Below are positions 10,938 through 21,337 of a stretch of DNA of 64,000 nt, piece after piece. Origin of the DNA: Euborellia annulipes (lineage: Eukaryota; Arthropoda; Insecta; Dermaptera; Anisolabididae); NCBI GenBank assembly GCA_023213315.1, contig JAKCPI010005029.1, positions 1 through 64,000 of the forward strand. The letters are read 5' to 3'. Each line of letters starts with the position of its first letter. The stretch's first letter is position 1. Below the pieces are notes generated by a model. The model ran no database searches. It worked only from the letters and a program-made list of their open reading frames with translations, and had not been told where the DNA came from. The position numbers and the translations under genes are program-made.

Positions 10938-11396
10938 TAGGGCTGGACGGTAATGGATTTTCATTACCGACCTCGATAATGAAAAAAAACCGGTTTTTCT
11001 CGAAAGTCGGTAAAAATTTTTTACGAACCAAAATTTTTCCCCGGCCTGAAAAATATTTTACCTTTTTTTAGAGACGCCAATTTTTTGCCGAAACATTTTT
11101 TTTTTTTGCGGAACCAAAATTTTTTCCCGGCCGGAAAAATATTTTACCTTTTTTTTTTTTTTTAGAGACGCCAATTTTTTGCCGCCCGCGGGACAGAAAT
11201 TTGCCGCCGCGGAACCACAATTTGGTTTGTCGCCGCGGAACATTTTTTTTCTCGCCGAACCAAAATTTTTTACCGCCCGTTTTTACCGACTTTCGAAAAA
11301 AAACCGGTTTTTACCGAATTAGAGGTTCGTTACCGCGTTTTCGGTAAAAAATTTTTACCGGTTTTTACCGGTAAACCGGTTTACCGTCCAGCCCTA
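10938..11396. mobile_element. hAT MITE with perfect 8-bp target duplication
   Basis: The terminal inverted repeats are TAGGGCTGGACGG...CCGTCCAGCCCTA. CGTTTGAC occurs immediately outside both ends (10930-10937 and 11397-11404). An 8-bp duplication with YAGGG ends is diagnostic of hAT. The 459-bp interior is CGGTTTTTACC-rich and noncoding. Confidence 0.95.
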
Positions 11397-11473
11397 CGTT
11401 TGACCCCTCTGACCATATAAAATGTATGCTAATTACTGATAGACTACTATTCTTTACAAAGTTTCATTCCTAG

Positions 11474-11755
11474 TAGGGTCCGACCGAAACAATATTTTCA
11501 ACCGAAACCGAAACCGAATATTCGGCCTCAACCTTAGTTTAGGCCGAAACCGAAACTTGTATTTCCTATAAAAATTTTTTTTCATTTACCTTTTTTTTGA
11601 AATTTTTTTTCTCTTCCGTGAAAATCATTTTACCTTTTTTTTTGCATGCGAGTCTCATGCAAATGTCCCATCTTTTCAGACTCAGGTTTCGGCCAGCCGA
11701 AAGTTTCGGCTACTTTTTGGCCGAAACCGAAACCGAATATTCGGTCGGTTCCTAA
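11474..11755. mobile_element. hAT MITE with perfect 8-bp target duplication (second family)
   Basis: The ends are TAGGGTCCGACCG and CGGTCGGTTCCTA. ATTCCTAG flanks both sides (11466-11473 and 11756-11763). The 282-bp interior is built from CCGAAACCGAA repeats and is noncoding. Confidence 0.95.
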
Positions 11756-11915
11756 TTCCTAGTAAGAAACCTAGTTTGAATTTATAACCAGAGTATTTAA
11801 ATATAAATTGTATTGGATTCGGAATAAAAATAAAATAATTTCCATTTTTCATATAAAAAAAATTTCTCAGATTTCTTCATCTTCATCTGAAGGCCCAGCA
11901 TATATAATCTGTGTA

Positions 11916-12526
11916 CGGGGCCGCAGACAGGGGGGCAGGGGGTCTATATCCCCGGGGCCCGGGCCCTCCGGGGGGGCCTGGGCCCATTGCGCTCTCACCT
12001 TAAAATTCTAATAAAAAATAATTTTCATGGTTAAAATTTCAATTCAAAAAAATCATTTTCTTGAAATTGTTTTCTCAGGGGGCCCGGGCCCTTTAAGCTC
12101 AAATCTTAAAATTTCAATTAAAAAAAAATCATTTTCTTGAAATTTTTTTCTTCAGGGGGCCTTTTAACCTCAAATCAAGTTAGATCTTTTCACGACTCAG
12201 GATAGCTAAAAAGGCAGATTTCACTGGCTAATTTTCAAAAAATTTTCCATACCCCCAGATTCCCCCGGAAATCCTTTGTACGGATCTCGATAAAATATTG
12301 TAACTCTTTGTTTAGGAAATTTTGAAAAATTTTTAAATTTAAATAAATATTGTAAGCTATGTATAACTATTTCAAAAGTTGTGTCAAAAACTGTGTAAAA
12401 AATTGTTGGCATGAAGGCCACAATAGCCTTTTATATACTAAAAAAAAACCTTAATTTTTTTTTTTTTTTGGGGGGGGCGGTATTAGTAAGTAGCCCTGGG
12501 GCCCGCCAAGTCTGTCTGCGGCCCTG
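11916..12526. mobile_element. hAT element, GGCCGCAGACAG family
   Basis: The ends CGGGGCCGCAGACAG and CTGTCTGCGGCCCTG are flanked by TCTGTGTA on both sides (11908-11915 and 12527-12534). The interior has repeated GGGGGCCCGGGCCC and CATTTTCTTGAAATT blocks. Related copies lie at 32967-33846, 53265-53525 (left part) and 62270-62627 (right part). Confidence 0.92.
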
Positions 12527-12534
12527 TCTGTGTA

Positions 12535-13369
12535 TAATACAAAATTTAACCACAATATCTACTAATTCAATGCTTTTTCTAATTTATTAGGCCAATATTA
12601 AAAGTAAAAAAAAAAAATCATATTTAGTCAACAAAACAATATTTTTATTTTATTTTGTTTACTTTTAAAATTAAATTTGAATAAAACGGGATAATATATT
12701 TATTTATCTTTGGCCGTGAATCCTAACGTTTGTCATTTTAAATAAAAATATGCATAGATTTCTATCAAAAAAAAACAACACAGCAAAAATTAATTGATTA
12801 AAGGATCCAAATAATTTTTTGTTCTACAAAAGGATCAAAATATAGACAAAAAATTAAATCAAAAGTAATATTTATTATATGTGCCCGGCGCCCCCCACCC
12901 TGCGCTCCGCCCTGGAGCCGCCGCTCCACTCGCTCCTCTGTCGCTACGCCACTGAATTTTGAGGATTTCACTTAAGTTAATATAAAAACATTTTCTTAGC
13001 AAGATTCCATTATTTTTCATCAATTTTTGAATTTATTATCAATATCTTCTTTCTAAATAAAGAAAGAGAAAAGCAAATACTATACAAATTTTATTTCTGC
13101 TTACTATGAATTTTGATAAAAAATTATTTTGATATTAACATAAATCCTTGTCAAAAATTGATTGTAATCATATTTTGAATGAATTTTTTAAACAAAATAA
13201 AACCACTTGTTGTCCAGGAATTTTCTAGTGGGTTAATATTAATACGGTAGTTCTGCTCTAAAGGACAGGGAGAGAAAAATATAGACGCCAACATCCAAAT
13301 GTTTGTCATCCATCTTATTAGTATAATAAATAATTTTATTTACACTAATTTTATTATAAAATATTTTAC
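12535..13369. other. AT-rich intron sequence
   Basis: This is part of the intron between exons E and F. Mostly unique AT-rich DNA. A short GC-rich piece at 12880-12955 ends in CGCTACGCCACTG, resembling a solitary hAT 3' end. I see no exon here. Confidence 0.5.
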
Positions 13370-13536
13370 CGAATTCCTCCCCCAGCACTTTCGTTGACGT
13401 TCGCTCCATACATGAGTAAAAGTCTGGCAATTTCTAAATGTCCCCGAGAGCAAGCTTCAAGAAGAGGTGTATACCCAGCGTTATCCCGAGGCGAAGGTGG
13501 GTTTTCTAGTTTTTCTAAACAGTATGCAGCTATATC
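13370..13536 (-). CDS. BCOR: BCOR-family corepressor, exon E (ankyrin repeats 1-2)
   Basis: A 167-nt internal exon with a TTCAG acceptor (13538-13537) and a CG|GTAAAA donor (13369-13368). It reads DIAAYCLEKLENPPSPRDNA, then GYTPLLEACSRGHLEIARLL and MYGANVNESAGGGI, ending in two bases of an Arg codon. The pattern GY-LLEAC-RGHLEI-LLL-YGA-VN is a textbook ankyrin repeat and aligns with the second BCOR repeat. It starts in phase 0 after exon D and leaves phase 2, which exon F completes as IRP (BCOR has TRP). The two repeats would fold as helix-turn-helix pairs for protein contacts in the nucleus. Confidence 0.93.
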
Positions 13537-13617
13537 CTGAAAATTAATAATATAATATAAATAAATTGAATTTTTAATTTAATTTAAAAAAAATTTCCCG
13601 ATTTTATTGTTACTAAC

Positions 13618-13740
13618 TGTATATCCTAAACGGGCAGCTCTATGTAATAAAGTTTCTCCCAGGCCTTTATTAATGACCCAACCTCTTATCTCAGCTTGAA
13701 TATCTTTCACAGATTCAGTGTTCGCTCTTGGGAGAACCAT
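13618..13740 (-). CDS. BCOR: BCOR-family corepressor, exon D (start of ankyrin domain)
   Basis: A 123-nt exon of 41 codons, phase 0 at both ends. The acceptor TTTAG follows a T-rich tract (13742-13741), and the donor is ACA|GTTAGT (13617). It reads MVLPRANTESVKDIQAEIRG and then WVINKGLGETLLHRAARLGYT. The NKGLGETLL-RAARLGY block is the most conserved entry into the BCOR ankyrin domain and is the key evidence for the family assignment. The first codon is ATG, but exon C ends in phase 0 and joins to it, so it is probably internal. An alternative start here would make a short ankyrin-only isoform. The 81-bp intron to exon E is the shortest in the gene. Confidence 0.93.
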
Positions 13741-13826
13741 CTAAATTAAAAAAAAAAAAAAAAAAAAACAAGAATTAGTAAATATTATTAAGAGGAATTA
13801 ATACAGGGTGATTCAAAAAGAATATA

Positions 13827-14051
13827 GGGGAGAGGGCGGGACATTGGGACACGAGGCACATTGGGACGAATTTTTTTTCGAATTTTAGCTCTACTAAATA
13901 TAAAGTTTGAGTTGTACTCTTTGACCGTTAGGGTGCATTAAGTACCCATTTTATTAAGAAAACATTTTCTATAATAAAATGGGCACATTTAGTAGAGCTA
14001 AAATTCGAATGTCCCAATGTGCCTCGTGTCCCAATGTCCCGCCCTCTCCCC
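13827..14051. mobile_element. TA-flanked hairpin MITE nested in mariner end
   Basis: Arms beginning GGGGAGAGGGCGGGACATTG form a near-perfect inverted repeat. The element interrupts the mariner terminal repeat, with TA duplicated at 13825-13826 and 14052-14053. It is noncoding. Confidence 0.85.
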
Positions 14052-14119
14052 TACGTATTTCGAATGCATATATTAATTAATCTTTAAGACATACGAATGT
14101 GAAACTTTACACACATATT

Positions 14120-14380
14120 TACTAACCTCTCAAGTTCAGATTACAGATTTTCAATATGTCCTCCATCAGCGATATGAACAATATCACATCGATACTCAAA
14201 TTCCTCCCATACTCGGGCATGTTGTCCTTCGTCACTGATGTTATGGCACTATGGATCCGGTTCTTCAACTCTTCCAGTTTCTGTGGGAGTGGTGGCACAT
14301 AAACGTTGTCTTTAACGAAACCCCACAGGAAGCAGTCAAAGAATGTTAAATCCGGTAACCGTGGAGGTCAGCTGAGACAT
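14120..14380 (-). pseudogene. Mariner-type transposase C-terminal fragment
   Basis: The minus strand reads DLTFFDCFLWGFVKDNVYVP, then PLPQKLEELKNRIHSAITSV. The D-FLWG-VKD block matches the region of the last catalytic Asp in Tc1/mariner (DDE/D) transposases, and LPQ-LEELKNRI is the usual following segment. A frame change occurs near 14210, where the expected W-EFEYR segment continues in another frame. Only the C-terminal part survives. Confidence 0.75.
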
Positions 14381-14465
14381 GCCAATTAGCCGGTACATTG
14401 ATGACCAATCCGACGGTTAGGTAGAGTTTCATTCAGATATTCATGCACTTGACGACTCCAGTGGG

Positions 14466-14620
14466 CATGGGCGTAACTAGAGAATTTGGCTGGGGGGGGC
14501 CATGGGATCAGCTAACCTCCGATGGGCCTGGGAAGCCCCATATTTTCTCAATTTTTCTTGGGGTCACGAGCCTTCTGGGAAGGCGGGGAGGGGCAGGCAC
14601 CCCCTAGTTACGCCCATGCC
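14466..14620. mobile_element. Small GC-rich element, CATGGGCGTAACTAG ends
   Basis: Starts GGCATGGGCGTAACTAG and ends CTAGTTACGCCCATGCC, forming short terminal inverted repeats. A related start occurs at 55201. It is noncoding and inserted in the mariner. Confidence 0.7.
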
Positions 14621-14629
14621 AGTGAGGCC

Positions 14630-14913
14630 CAGTAGCGTATCCAGGTGGGGGCGCTCGCCCCCCCCCCCCCCCCCCGCCCCAGGCACATTAAGCTTTTGGC
14701 GCCCCTCGCGCATCCGGCCTTCCGGCTTTTTCCCAAAATTTCCGGCTTTTTTTTTTGAAATTTCATAATAAATTCATTTTATATCACAAATCCGGAGAAA
14801 AATTACAAAAAAAAGATCGAAAGAGATTCGAATACAAAAAAAAAAAGGTCGAACGAAAAACGACGCCCCAGTTGAGCTTCTCCCCCTCCCCTTAAAGGCT
14901 AGTTACGCCGCTG
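14630..14913. mobile_element. hAT element with perfect 8-bp duplication
   Basis: CAGTAGCGTATCC...TAGTTACGCCGCTG is flanked by GTGAGGCC at 14622-14629 and 14914-14921. The interior (GGGGGCGCTCGCCCCC, then TTTTGGCGCCCCTCGCGCAT) is shared with 19283-19753, 31077-31335 and about 55878-56185. Confidence 0.93.
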
Positions 14914-15149
14914 GTGAGGCCCCGTCTTGTTGAAAAATGAAGTTGTCTTCCAGTGCAGTCCGAGTATGGGAGGAATTTGAGTATCGATGTGTTATTGTTC
15001 GTATCGCTGATGGAGGACATATTGAACATCTTTAATCTGAACTTGAGAGGTTCGTTAATATGTGTGTAAAGTTTCATATTCGTATGTCTTAAAGATTAAT
15101 TAATATATGCATTCGAAATACGTATATTCTTTTTGAAACACCCTGTATT

Positions 15150-15925
15150 TTATAATACACTCAACAGCAAAAAAAAAATTGGCCACTATATTTTTTTTAG
15201 ATAAAACAAAATAATTTTAAATGAAATGAACACAACCTATGTTATATTTAAAAATAAATTAGATAATTTACAATTTAAATATTCTTTAATAAACTTCTAA
15301 TATGTAATATTGTCTCAAAATGATAAAAATATCAAAATCAGCGGAATAGATCATTTATCAATTTTGACTTTGAAAGCGTGCATATTTTAAATGAACTAAA
15401 TTTTTTTACATTGCGATTACTCTATTTTTTTTAGAGTGGAACTTTTATTTTATAAGGGAAGGTGTATGCTTGTTTCTTGGCAATGAGAAAAATAACTTTT
15501 AGAGTGTTTTCTCCGAATATATCGAAGGCATTTATTAGCACTTCTTCATCAGCGGCTGTTACAAAAGGAAAAATAATTAGAGTGAGTTTAAGCAAATTGA
15601 AATATAAAAAATTTTTTAAAATAATAATATTATCATACCTCACTCTAATAATACCACATACAAGTTATAATTTCGAAACGTTAGATTGGCAGGTCTATGC
15701 ATTACAACCAGCTTTTATTTTATTCCCTCAAATTTTTTGGCTCTTCTCTCAGCATGTCGCGTTACATGCCGTGACGTCACAAGCCGTGGTGACAAAAATA
15801 GAAAAGTTGAAAATTAATATATATGACGAATTATAAAAAATAATTGTGAGAATTAATTATTCAATTTTTAAATTGATAAAATATAATTTTTAAAATAATT
15901 TAAAATGATTCAAATCTTCAATTAG
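15150..15925. other. Intron sequence without supported features
   Basis: AT-rich DNA between two transposons in the intron between exons C and D. A 124-codon plus-strand frame (15462-15836) has no recognisable domain. Confidence 0.4.
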
Positions 15926-15927
15926 CC

Positions 15928-16740
15928 TACTAGACCAGGCGCTGGAGGTAGTTGAGTATGCAAAATTTGAGGACCGAATTCTGACAATGGATTTGGGCTA
16001 AGAATAGCTCCCAGAATAAGGATCCGGATCTTGCCGGGCCAATTTTTGGTCCAATTTTTTTTTTACCCCAACCCCATAGGAAATCAATGGAGTGCATGCT
16101 AAGATGATGTGAAGATTTGCAATTATGGTCAAATTCGAGTACTTAAAACCTCAAACAATGAAAAAACCGGTCCCCACAATTTGGCATGATTTTAAGACAG
16201 TACATCTAAATGTATAATAAAGGGAGAGAAAAGAGGTGAAGGGGTTAAAGGGGACCACCGCAGTTGGCGGCAAGATAGTATTTTTCATTGATTGGAGCAC
16301 CAGGTAGTAGATTTTGAACATAATTGCCGGTCCCCACAATTTGGCGTGGTGTTAAGGCCGTATATTTAAATTTATAACAAAGAGAGAGATAAAAGAGGTG
16401 AAGGGGTTAGAGGGGACCACCACAACTGGTGGCAAGATAGTACTTCTCAGGTGACTATAGAGGATCCCCTCAGTTGCTGACAAGACAGTTTTTTCATTGT
16501 TTGAGGTTTTAAGTACTCGAATTTGACCATAATTGCAAATCTTCACATCATCTTAGCATGCATTCCATTGATTTCCTATGGAAATAATAGGGGTGGGGGT
16601 AAAAAAAAAATTGGACCAAAAATTGGCCCGGCAAGATCCGGATCCTTATTCTGGGAGCTATTCTTAGCCCAAATCCATTGTCAGAATTCGGTCCTCAGAT
16701 TTTGCATACTCAACTACCTCCAGCGCCCGCTCTATACCAA
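15928..16740. mobile_element. Inverted-repeat element, GACCAGGCGCTGGAGGTAG family
   Basis: The left end (15931 onward) and right end (to 16736) are inverted copies of about 150 bp that include CGGATCTTGCCGGGCCAATT. Between them lie two units of the 160-bp repeat that forms the larger arrays at 24.4-25.8 kb. The same end is at 25980-26113. No coding sequence was recognised. Confidence 0.8.
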
Positions 16741-17119
16741 ATAAATATTTTTCTCAGTTTTTAACATGCGTTTAATAATTTCCCATTATCATTCCCATTT
16801 TCCAATTATTAAGTTAAGATTAAAACGCGATTTTAATACCCTTAATTGAATAATTTTCTGAAAATTTTCAATTAAACGCCTAAGCTCCGAAAAAGTTTCA
16901 CTTGAATCGTGGCTTCATAAAACCACAGAGTGATTTTTTTGTTTTTTGGAATGAGTGCATAAGGTCCGAATTAAAAAAAACTTTTGTCTAAGCTTAATTT
17001 TTAACCAGTAAAAAGGTATTGGATATTGAAAAAAGACCTTTAGATAGGGCTAGAGGGTAATGAATTTCCATTACCGACATCGGTAATGAAAAAACCGGTT
17101 TTTATCAAAAGTCGGTTTT

Positions 17120-17570
17120 GACGTGACAACGTCTTACATGTGTCTATAGTGGCCTGTAAGGGGGGCATGCACGGAAAAGTTTAGTGGCTTGAATATCTCC
17201 TCTGTCTTAAGAGGTATAATTATGGTGAATATACGGTTAGAAAGAATGATTTTTCAGCTAAAGATTTCACCATTTATTTTTTTCCCATCATTTCATTTTA
17301 CCGCGCTGCGGAAAATTTAAATTTGAAACTTTAAACTCCTGAAGATTCCGAAGGGCTAATCAGATCAGACTAAATGAGATGTCATTTGGTGCAAAAAGAA
17401 AACCTCTAATAGAATGAATAAAAAAATCCATAGTAACTAACTCCAAAATCAATTATTTTTTTTACAAAACCGCATTTTTTAAGCAAAAGTCGCTCTTAAT
17501 GGATACAAGTTTGGCCATACCTGTCATATATTGTTACTATGAAAATACATGTATATGAACATCATAGGCG
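17120..17570. mobile_element. Fragment of the 1.9-kb hairpin family
   Basis: It matches 46470-46790 (TAAGAGGTATAATTATGG, ATTTCACCATTTATTTTTTT, GATGTCATTTGGTGCA) in single-arm form. It then continues into sequence also seen at 44165-44290. Confidence 0.75.
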
Positions 17571-18067
17571 CAGCCAGAAATTTCCGATGGGGGGGGGGTT
17601 CAGGATGATTTCCTCCCTTCCCCCCCCCCCCGACTAATAGGGCAGTCAGTATAAGGCGTCTAATGAAAAATATGACTAGCCACTCCGCCCCTCCGGGCCC
17701 CCCCTCGGATTAGCTCGGGCTTAATTAAGTGCCGCAATTTTTCATTCAACTCGTTTCAGGCAATAAAAAATGCAACCCTCAGGTATATCCCTATAATAGA
17801 GGAGTTTCTGTCTTTTTGTTTCTCTTGATCCGAGTTCTATCTCAGATCTCTTTAAGAAAAAAATAAATAAAAAATTTAATTATATAATAATTTTTATTTT
17901 TTTTCATTTGCGAGATTTAATCAATTTTAATAGGCTTTAATTTTTTATAAAGCAAGACAAAAATCAATTCTTTTCAATGGGAAAATTCTGAATTTTCTCG
18001 AATTCTTTGCGTTTCCTTTAATAAAATTATTTTATTTAATTTTTTTTTTTAACTAGAGAAAATTATT

Positions 18068-18312
18068 ATGTTTTTACTTTCTCTTACCCTATATATGAAA
18101 TATATATAGAGAGAAAGTATTGTTTGTATTATAGAGCTTAAATATCTAGTCATGGCTTGGGTTCAATGGGGGAGGGGGGTTGAACCCCCAAATCCCCCAC
18201 CCCCGTGGCTACGCCTATGATGAACATATTTGTTAATGAGAACAAAGTAAGATTAAAAAAATCAAACAATACTTTCTCTCTATATATTTTAATATAGGTA
18301 AGAGAAAGTAAA
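18068..18312. mobile_element. Short ACTTTCTCTTA-ended element
   Basis: Terminal palindromes at 18074-18120 and 18268-18312 bracket a G-rich noncoding stretch. Confidence 0.6.
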
Positions 18313-19060
18313 AATAGTTTGAAGTCAAGCAAAAGAAGTTGCCACTTTAAATAGCCACCGGCTCTGTAGAAGACACAGCCAACACCAAATTTTTACAGAG
18401 TTTCAAGAAAAACCGGTTTTTATCGAATTTTTCTCGCTTGTAATGGGAAGCGACCCAAGGACCCCAGGTACTTCAAGTCAAATACAAACTTTTCCAATTA
18501 GATTTCAATCTTTACCAAATCAAATTAAACCTTTTACATGTTATATAGGCCTGCAACCAGTTTGAATAAAATTGTTTTTTTTTTTTAAATAATTTGGCCA
18601 GCACTAAGTCGTGATTTGATGAAATTTGGAATTCAAGGTCAAAGTTGTATAGAAATGACGATGATGAACTCATATTGATCCCGAACCTCATTTTTGAGTA
18701 TTGAAAAACTTGGAACCCACTAATGTAATAAATTTGATGAAAATTGGAATTTAAGCTCAGAGTAAAATATAAAAGACTATAATGAACTCTAAAACTCAAA
18801 TATGTGGGGAGGGGGCGTCAGTTTCAGTTGATCATAGTCTTTTATGTTTTATTCTGAGCTTAAGTTCTAATTTTCATCAATTTTGCACTTGAGGGGCCAA
18901 GTTATTCAAATCTCAAAAATGGGAGAGGGGGGTCCGGAGTCAGTTTTTTAGTTCACCATTTATTTATTTATTTTCAAATTGGATAGGCCACCCAACAGGA
19001 GTGAACTCACAATCAATGGATTGCGCTACAAATATAATTTAAAATAAAAATTAAGTGCCA

Positions 19061-20600
19061 TTATGTAAACAATTCATTACTTCTTGTTGCTCTCCCTGGA
19101 ACCCGAAAACCCAACCGTTTTAAAATGGCTGAAGCATCAACGTAGTTATTCAATGCTTTATGTAAATATACTAAATCGAAGTAAGTTCTTCGTTTTCCCA
19201 GAGAAAGTAGGGCCAAGGAAATATTGGAAAATCTATTATTAATAAAATACAAAAACCTTTTCTGGACCGACTCTATCCTACTCAGTAGCTTATCCAGGTG
19301 GCGGCGATGGGGGGCGCTCGCCCCCTCCCCAACCCCATGCGCATCAAGCTTTTGGCGCCCCTCGCGCATCAGGCTTTCCGGCTTTTTTTTTTGAAATTTC
19401 ATAATAAATTCAATTTATATCGCAGATCCGGGAAAAAATTACAAAAAAAAATAAAGAGCATCTTCATGCTAAAAATCTGTCCACACACACAGACGCACAC
19501 ACACACAGAGACCAATTTGCGGGACCCACTTTTTTTGGACTCAGGGGACCTCAAAACATGTATATCCATCAAAATCTCGACATCGAATTTTTGACATGAT
19601 CGCAATACTTTCTCTCTCTATATATTTCATATATAGGGTAAGAGAAAGTAAAAAACGAACGAGATTTGAATACTAAAAAAAAAAGGTCGAACGAAAAACG
19701 GCACCCCAGTTGAGCTTCGCCCCCTCCGCCCTCAAAGGCAAGTTACGCCCCTGATTCTACTTACATAAATAAGATAATGTGGAAACCAGCACACTGATGC
19801 GAATTTCAGGTGAGAGCGCACAAGAGAGTAATACAAATTAATAAAGGTAGAGGTCGATGAAAAACGACGGCAGGTACCAGTACGCAAGAAAAAACCCAAC
19901 ATTTCAAATAACTTCTTTACAATAAAGTCTATGTGAGTGTCAAAAATAAGCTTGGAATCTAACATTTCACCAAGATTCTTAACAGAATTTACTCTGTTAA
20001 GTTCATGGTGGTTAATAGTATAATTAAAATCAATAATGTTTCTATTTCTCGTAAAAGTAATTTAAGAACACTTATTAACACTCAAAACTAGACCATTATG
20101 ATTTACATATTTACCAAGTCGATCTAAATCCTTTTATAGCAAATAACAATCACTTTTAGTTTTTATGGTTAAATAAATCTTCAAGTCATCAGCATACATA
20201 CAGTAGCAGTATGAAAACACTCAGTTATACCATTAATAAAAATAATAAATGATAACGGGCCAAGATGTGAACCTTGCGGCACACCGGACAGCATCGGAAG
20301 AAATCTAGAGCGAAAGCCACACAATGCGATTTATCTGAACGGTAGACTCATCTCACCTGAGCAGAGATCCATGGATTCCAAGTGAATTTAATTTTTTAAT
20401 TAGTAACTTATGATCAATTTTATAAAAAGCTTTGCTAAATTCAATATATACCGAGTCATCCTGCCACCGATTCTCCTTTGATCTCCAAATATCGTCCGTG
20501 TAAAGAACAAGATTTGGCTCAACAGATCTCCCAGGACCAAAGTCATGCTACTCAATATATAAAACAGTTTTAAAATAATTGAAAAGGGTCTTATAAACAA
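19061..20600 (-). pseudogene. Non-LTR retrotransposon RT relic (C-terminal part)
   Basis: Minus-strand frames read, from 20600 leftward, a degenerate FYKIDHKLLIKKL region, a PQGSHLGPL-like motif around 20250-20290, LDSKLIFDTHIDFIVKKLFE and LINLYYSLVRSHL around 19730-19965. The RRTYFDLVYLHKALNN segment and RVPGRATRSN lie at 19061-19280. This order is typical of the RT and C-terminal region of LINE proteins. Stops and frameshifts are numerous, and a hAT element (19283-19753) splits it. Confidence 0.75.
19283..19753. mobile_element. hAT element with a nested ACTTTCTCTTA MITE
   Basis: CAGTAGCTTATCC...AAGTTACGCCCCTG is flanked by ATCCTACT and ATTCTACT (7 of 8). An ACTTTCTCTTA-family fragment with CA repeats occupies about 19455-19650. 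Confidence 0.85.
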
Positions 20601-20634
20601 TTTTTATATGATCTTTTCAAAAATACATAATTTT

Positions 20635-20950
20635 TAAATTGGTCTATAATTTTCAACCAATTTTTTCTGACCGTTCAGAGTCTTTTATATTTTATTCTGA
20701 GCTTAAATTCCAATTTTCATCAAATTTACGCTAGAGGGGGCCATGTTATTCAAATTTCCAAAAAAAAAAGAGGGGAGGTCAATTTCAGTTCATCATAGTC
20801 TTTGTTATTTTATCCTGAGCTTAAATTCCAATTTTCATCAAATTTGCATTAGTGGGCTCTAAATTATTCAAAACTCAAAAATTGGGGGGGGGGGGGGCTG
20901 GGATCATTCTGAGTTCATTAGTCTATCAGAATATGCCCATATTAAAAACA
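20635..20950. repeat. Diverged short tandem repeat, about 125 bp
   Basis: The phrase CTGAGCTTAAATTCCAATTTTCATCAA recurs near 20697 and 20815 on the plus strand, with further related copies around 18720-18880. Units end in G-rich runs. Noncoding. Confidence 0.6.
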
Positions 20951-21337
20951 ACTTTTCTTGTATGATGTCACTTCAGATTTTTTTCTATTATCTTAATTTA
21001 ATAAAATTAAAAAAGAAATTTAAATGGTACTTTGTAAAACTAAAATATAAGAAATCCATCCGATAAAATAGAGAAAAAACGGATTTTAGTGTTTCGAGAA
21101 TCACCGAATTAGAGATTCGTTACCGCGTTTTCGGTAAAAATTTTTTTACTGGTTTTTACCGGTAAACCGGTTTACCGTCCAGCCCTACCTTTAGTCTTGA
21201 TAGAGGATGATCGAAAGAGCTTTAAATTTACACAAGATACTGTTGAAAGATTCAGAAATTGGCACTTATTCTCGAATGTTCCGGGCGCAGGAGGGTAATA
21301 GTAGCCGGTTTTTTTGCTGTTGAGTGTAATTAATTAC

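Larger units (their letters stand above)
13804..15145. mobile_element. Mariner-type element with duplicated ends (partly palindromic)
   Basis: CAGGGTG...CACCCTG ends are flanked by TA on both sides (13802-13803 and 15146-15147). Arms of about 230 bp, once nested insertions are removed, match each other. Both arms include the terminal repeat and the same transposase C-terminal segment, so the element is a rearranged head-to-head copy. Three later insertions lie inside it (13827-14051, about 14466-14620, 14630-14913). Confidence 0.85.
17045..21187. mobile_element. hAT-ended 4.1-kb composite region
   Basis: TAGGGCTAGAGGGTAATG at the left and TTTACCGTCCAGCCCTA at the right match the ends of the MITE at 10938-11396. 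CCTTTAGA and CCTTTAGT flank it (7 of 8). The original small element was evidently split by later insertions, which now form most of the 4.1 kb: a piece of the hairpin family (17120-17560), ACTTTCTCTTA palindromes (18074-18120 and 18268-18312), a non-LTR relic and a hAT element. Confidence 0.75.

Noticed and set aside
13618..13740. Start codon of a separate ankyrin gene at 13740
   Set aside because: Exon C ends and this exon begins in phase 0, with good acceptor sequence before the ATG, so it is more simply an internal exon. An alternative promoter cannot be excluded.
15462..15836. 124-codon plus-strand frame
   Set aside because: No domain, no conserved pattern, AT-driven composition, and no splice or polyadenylation context that I can support.
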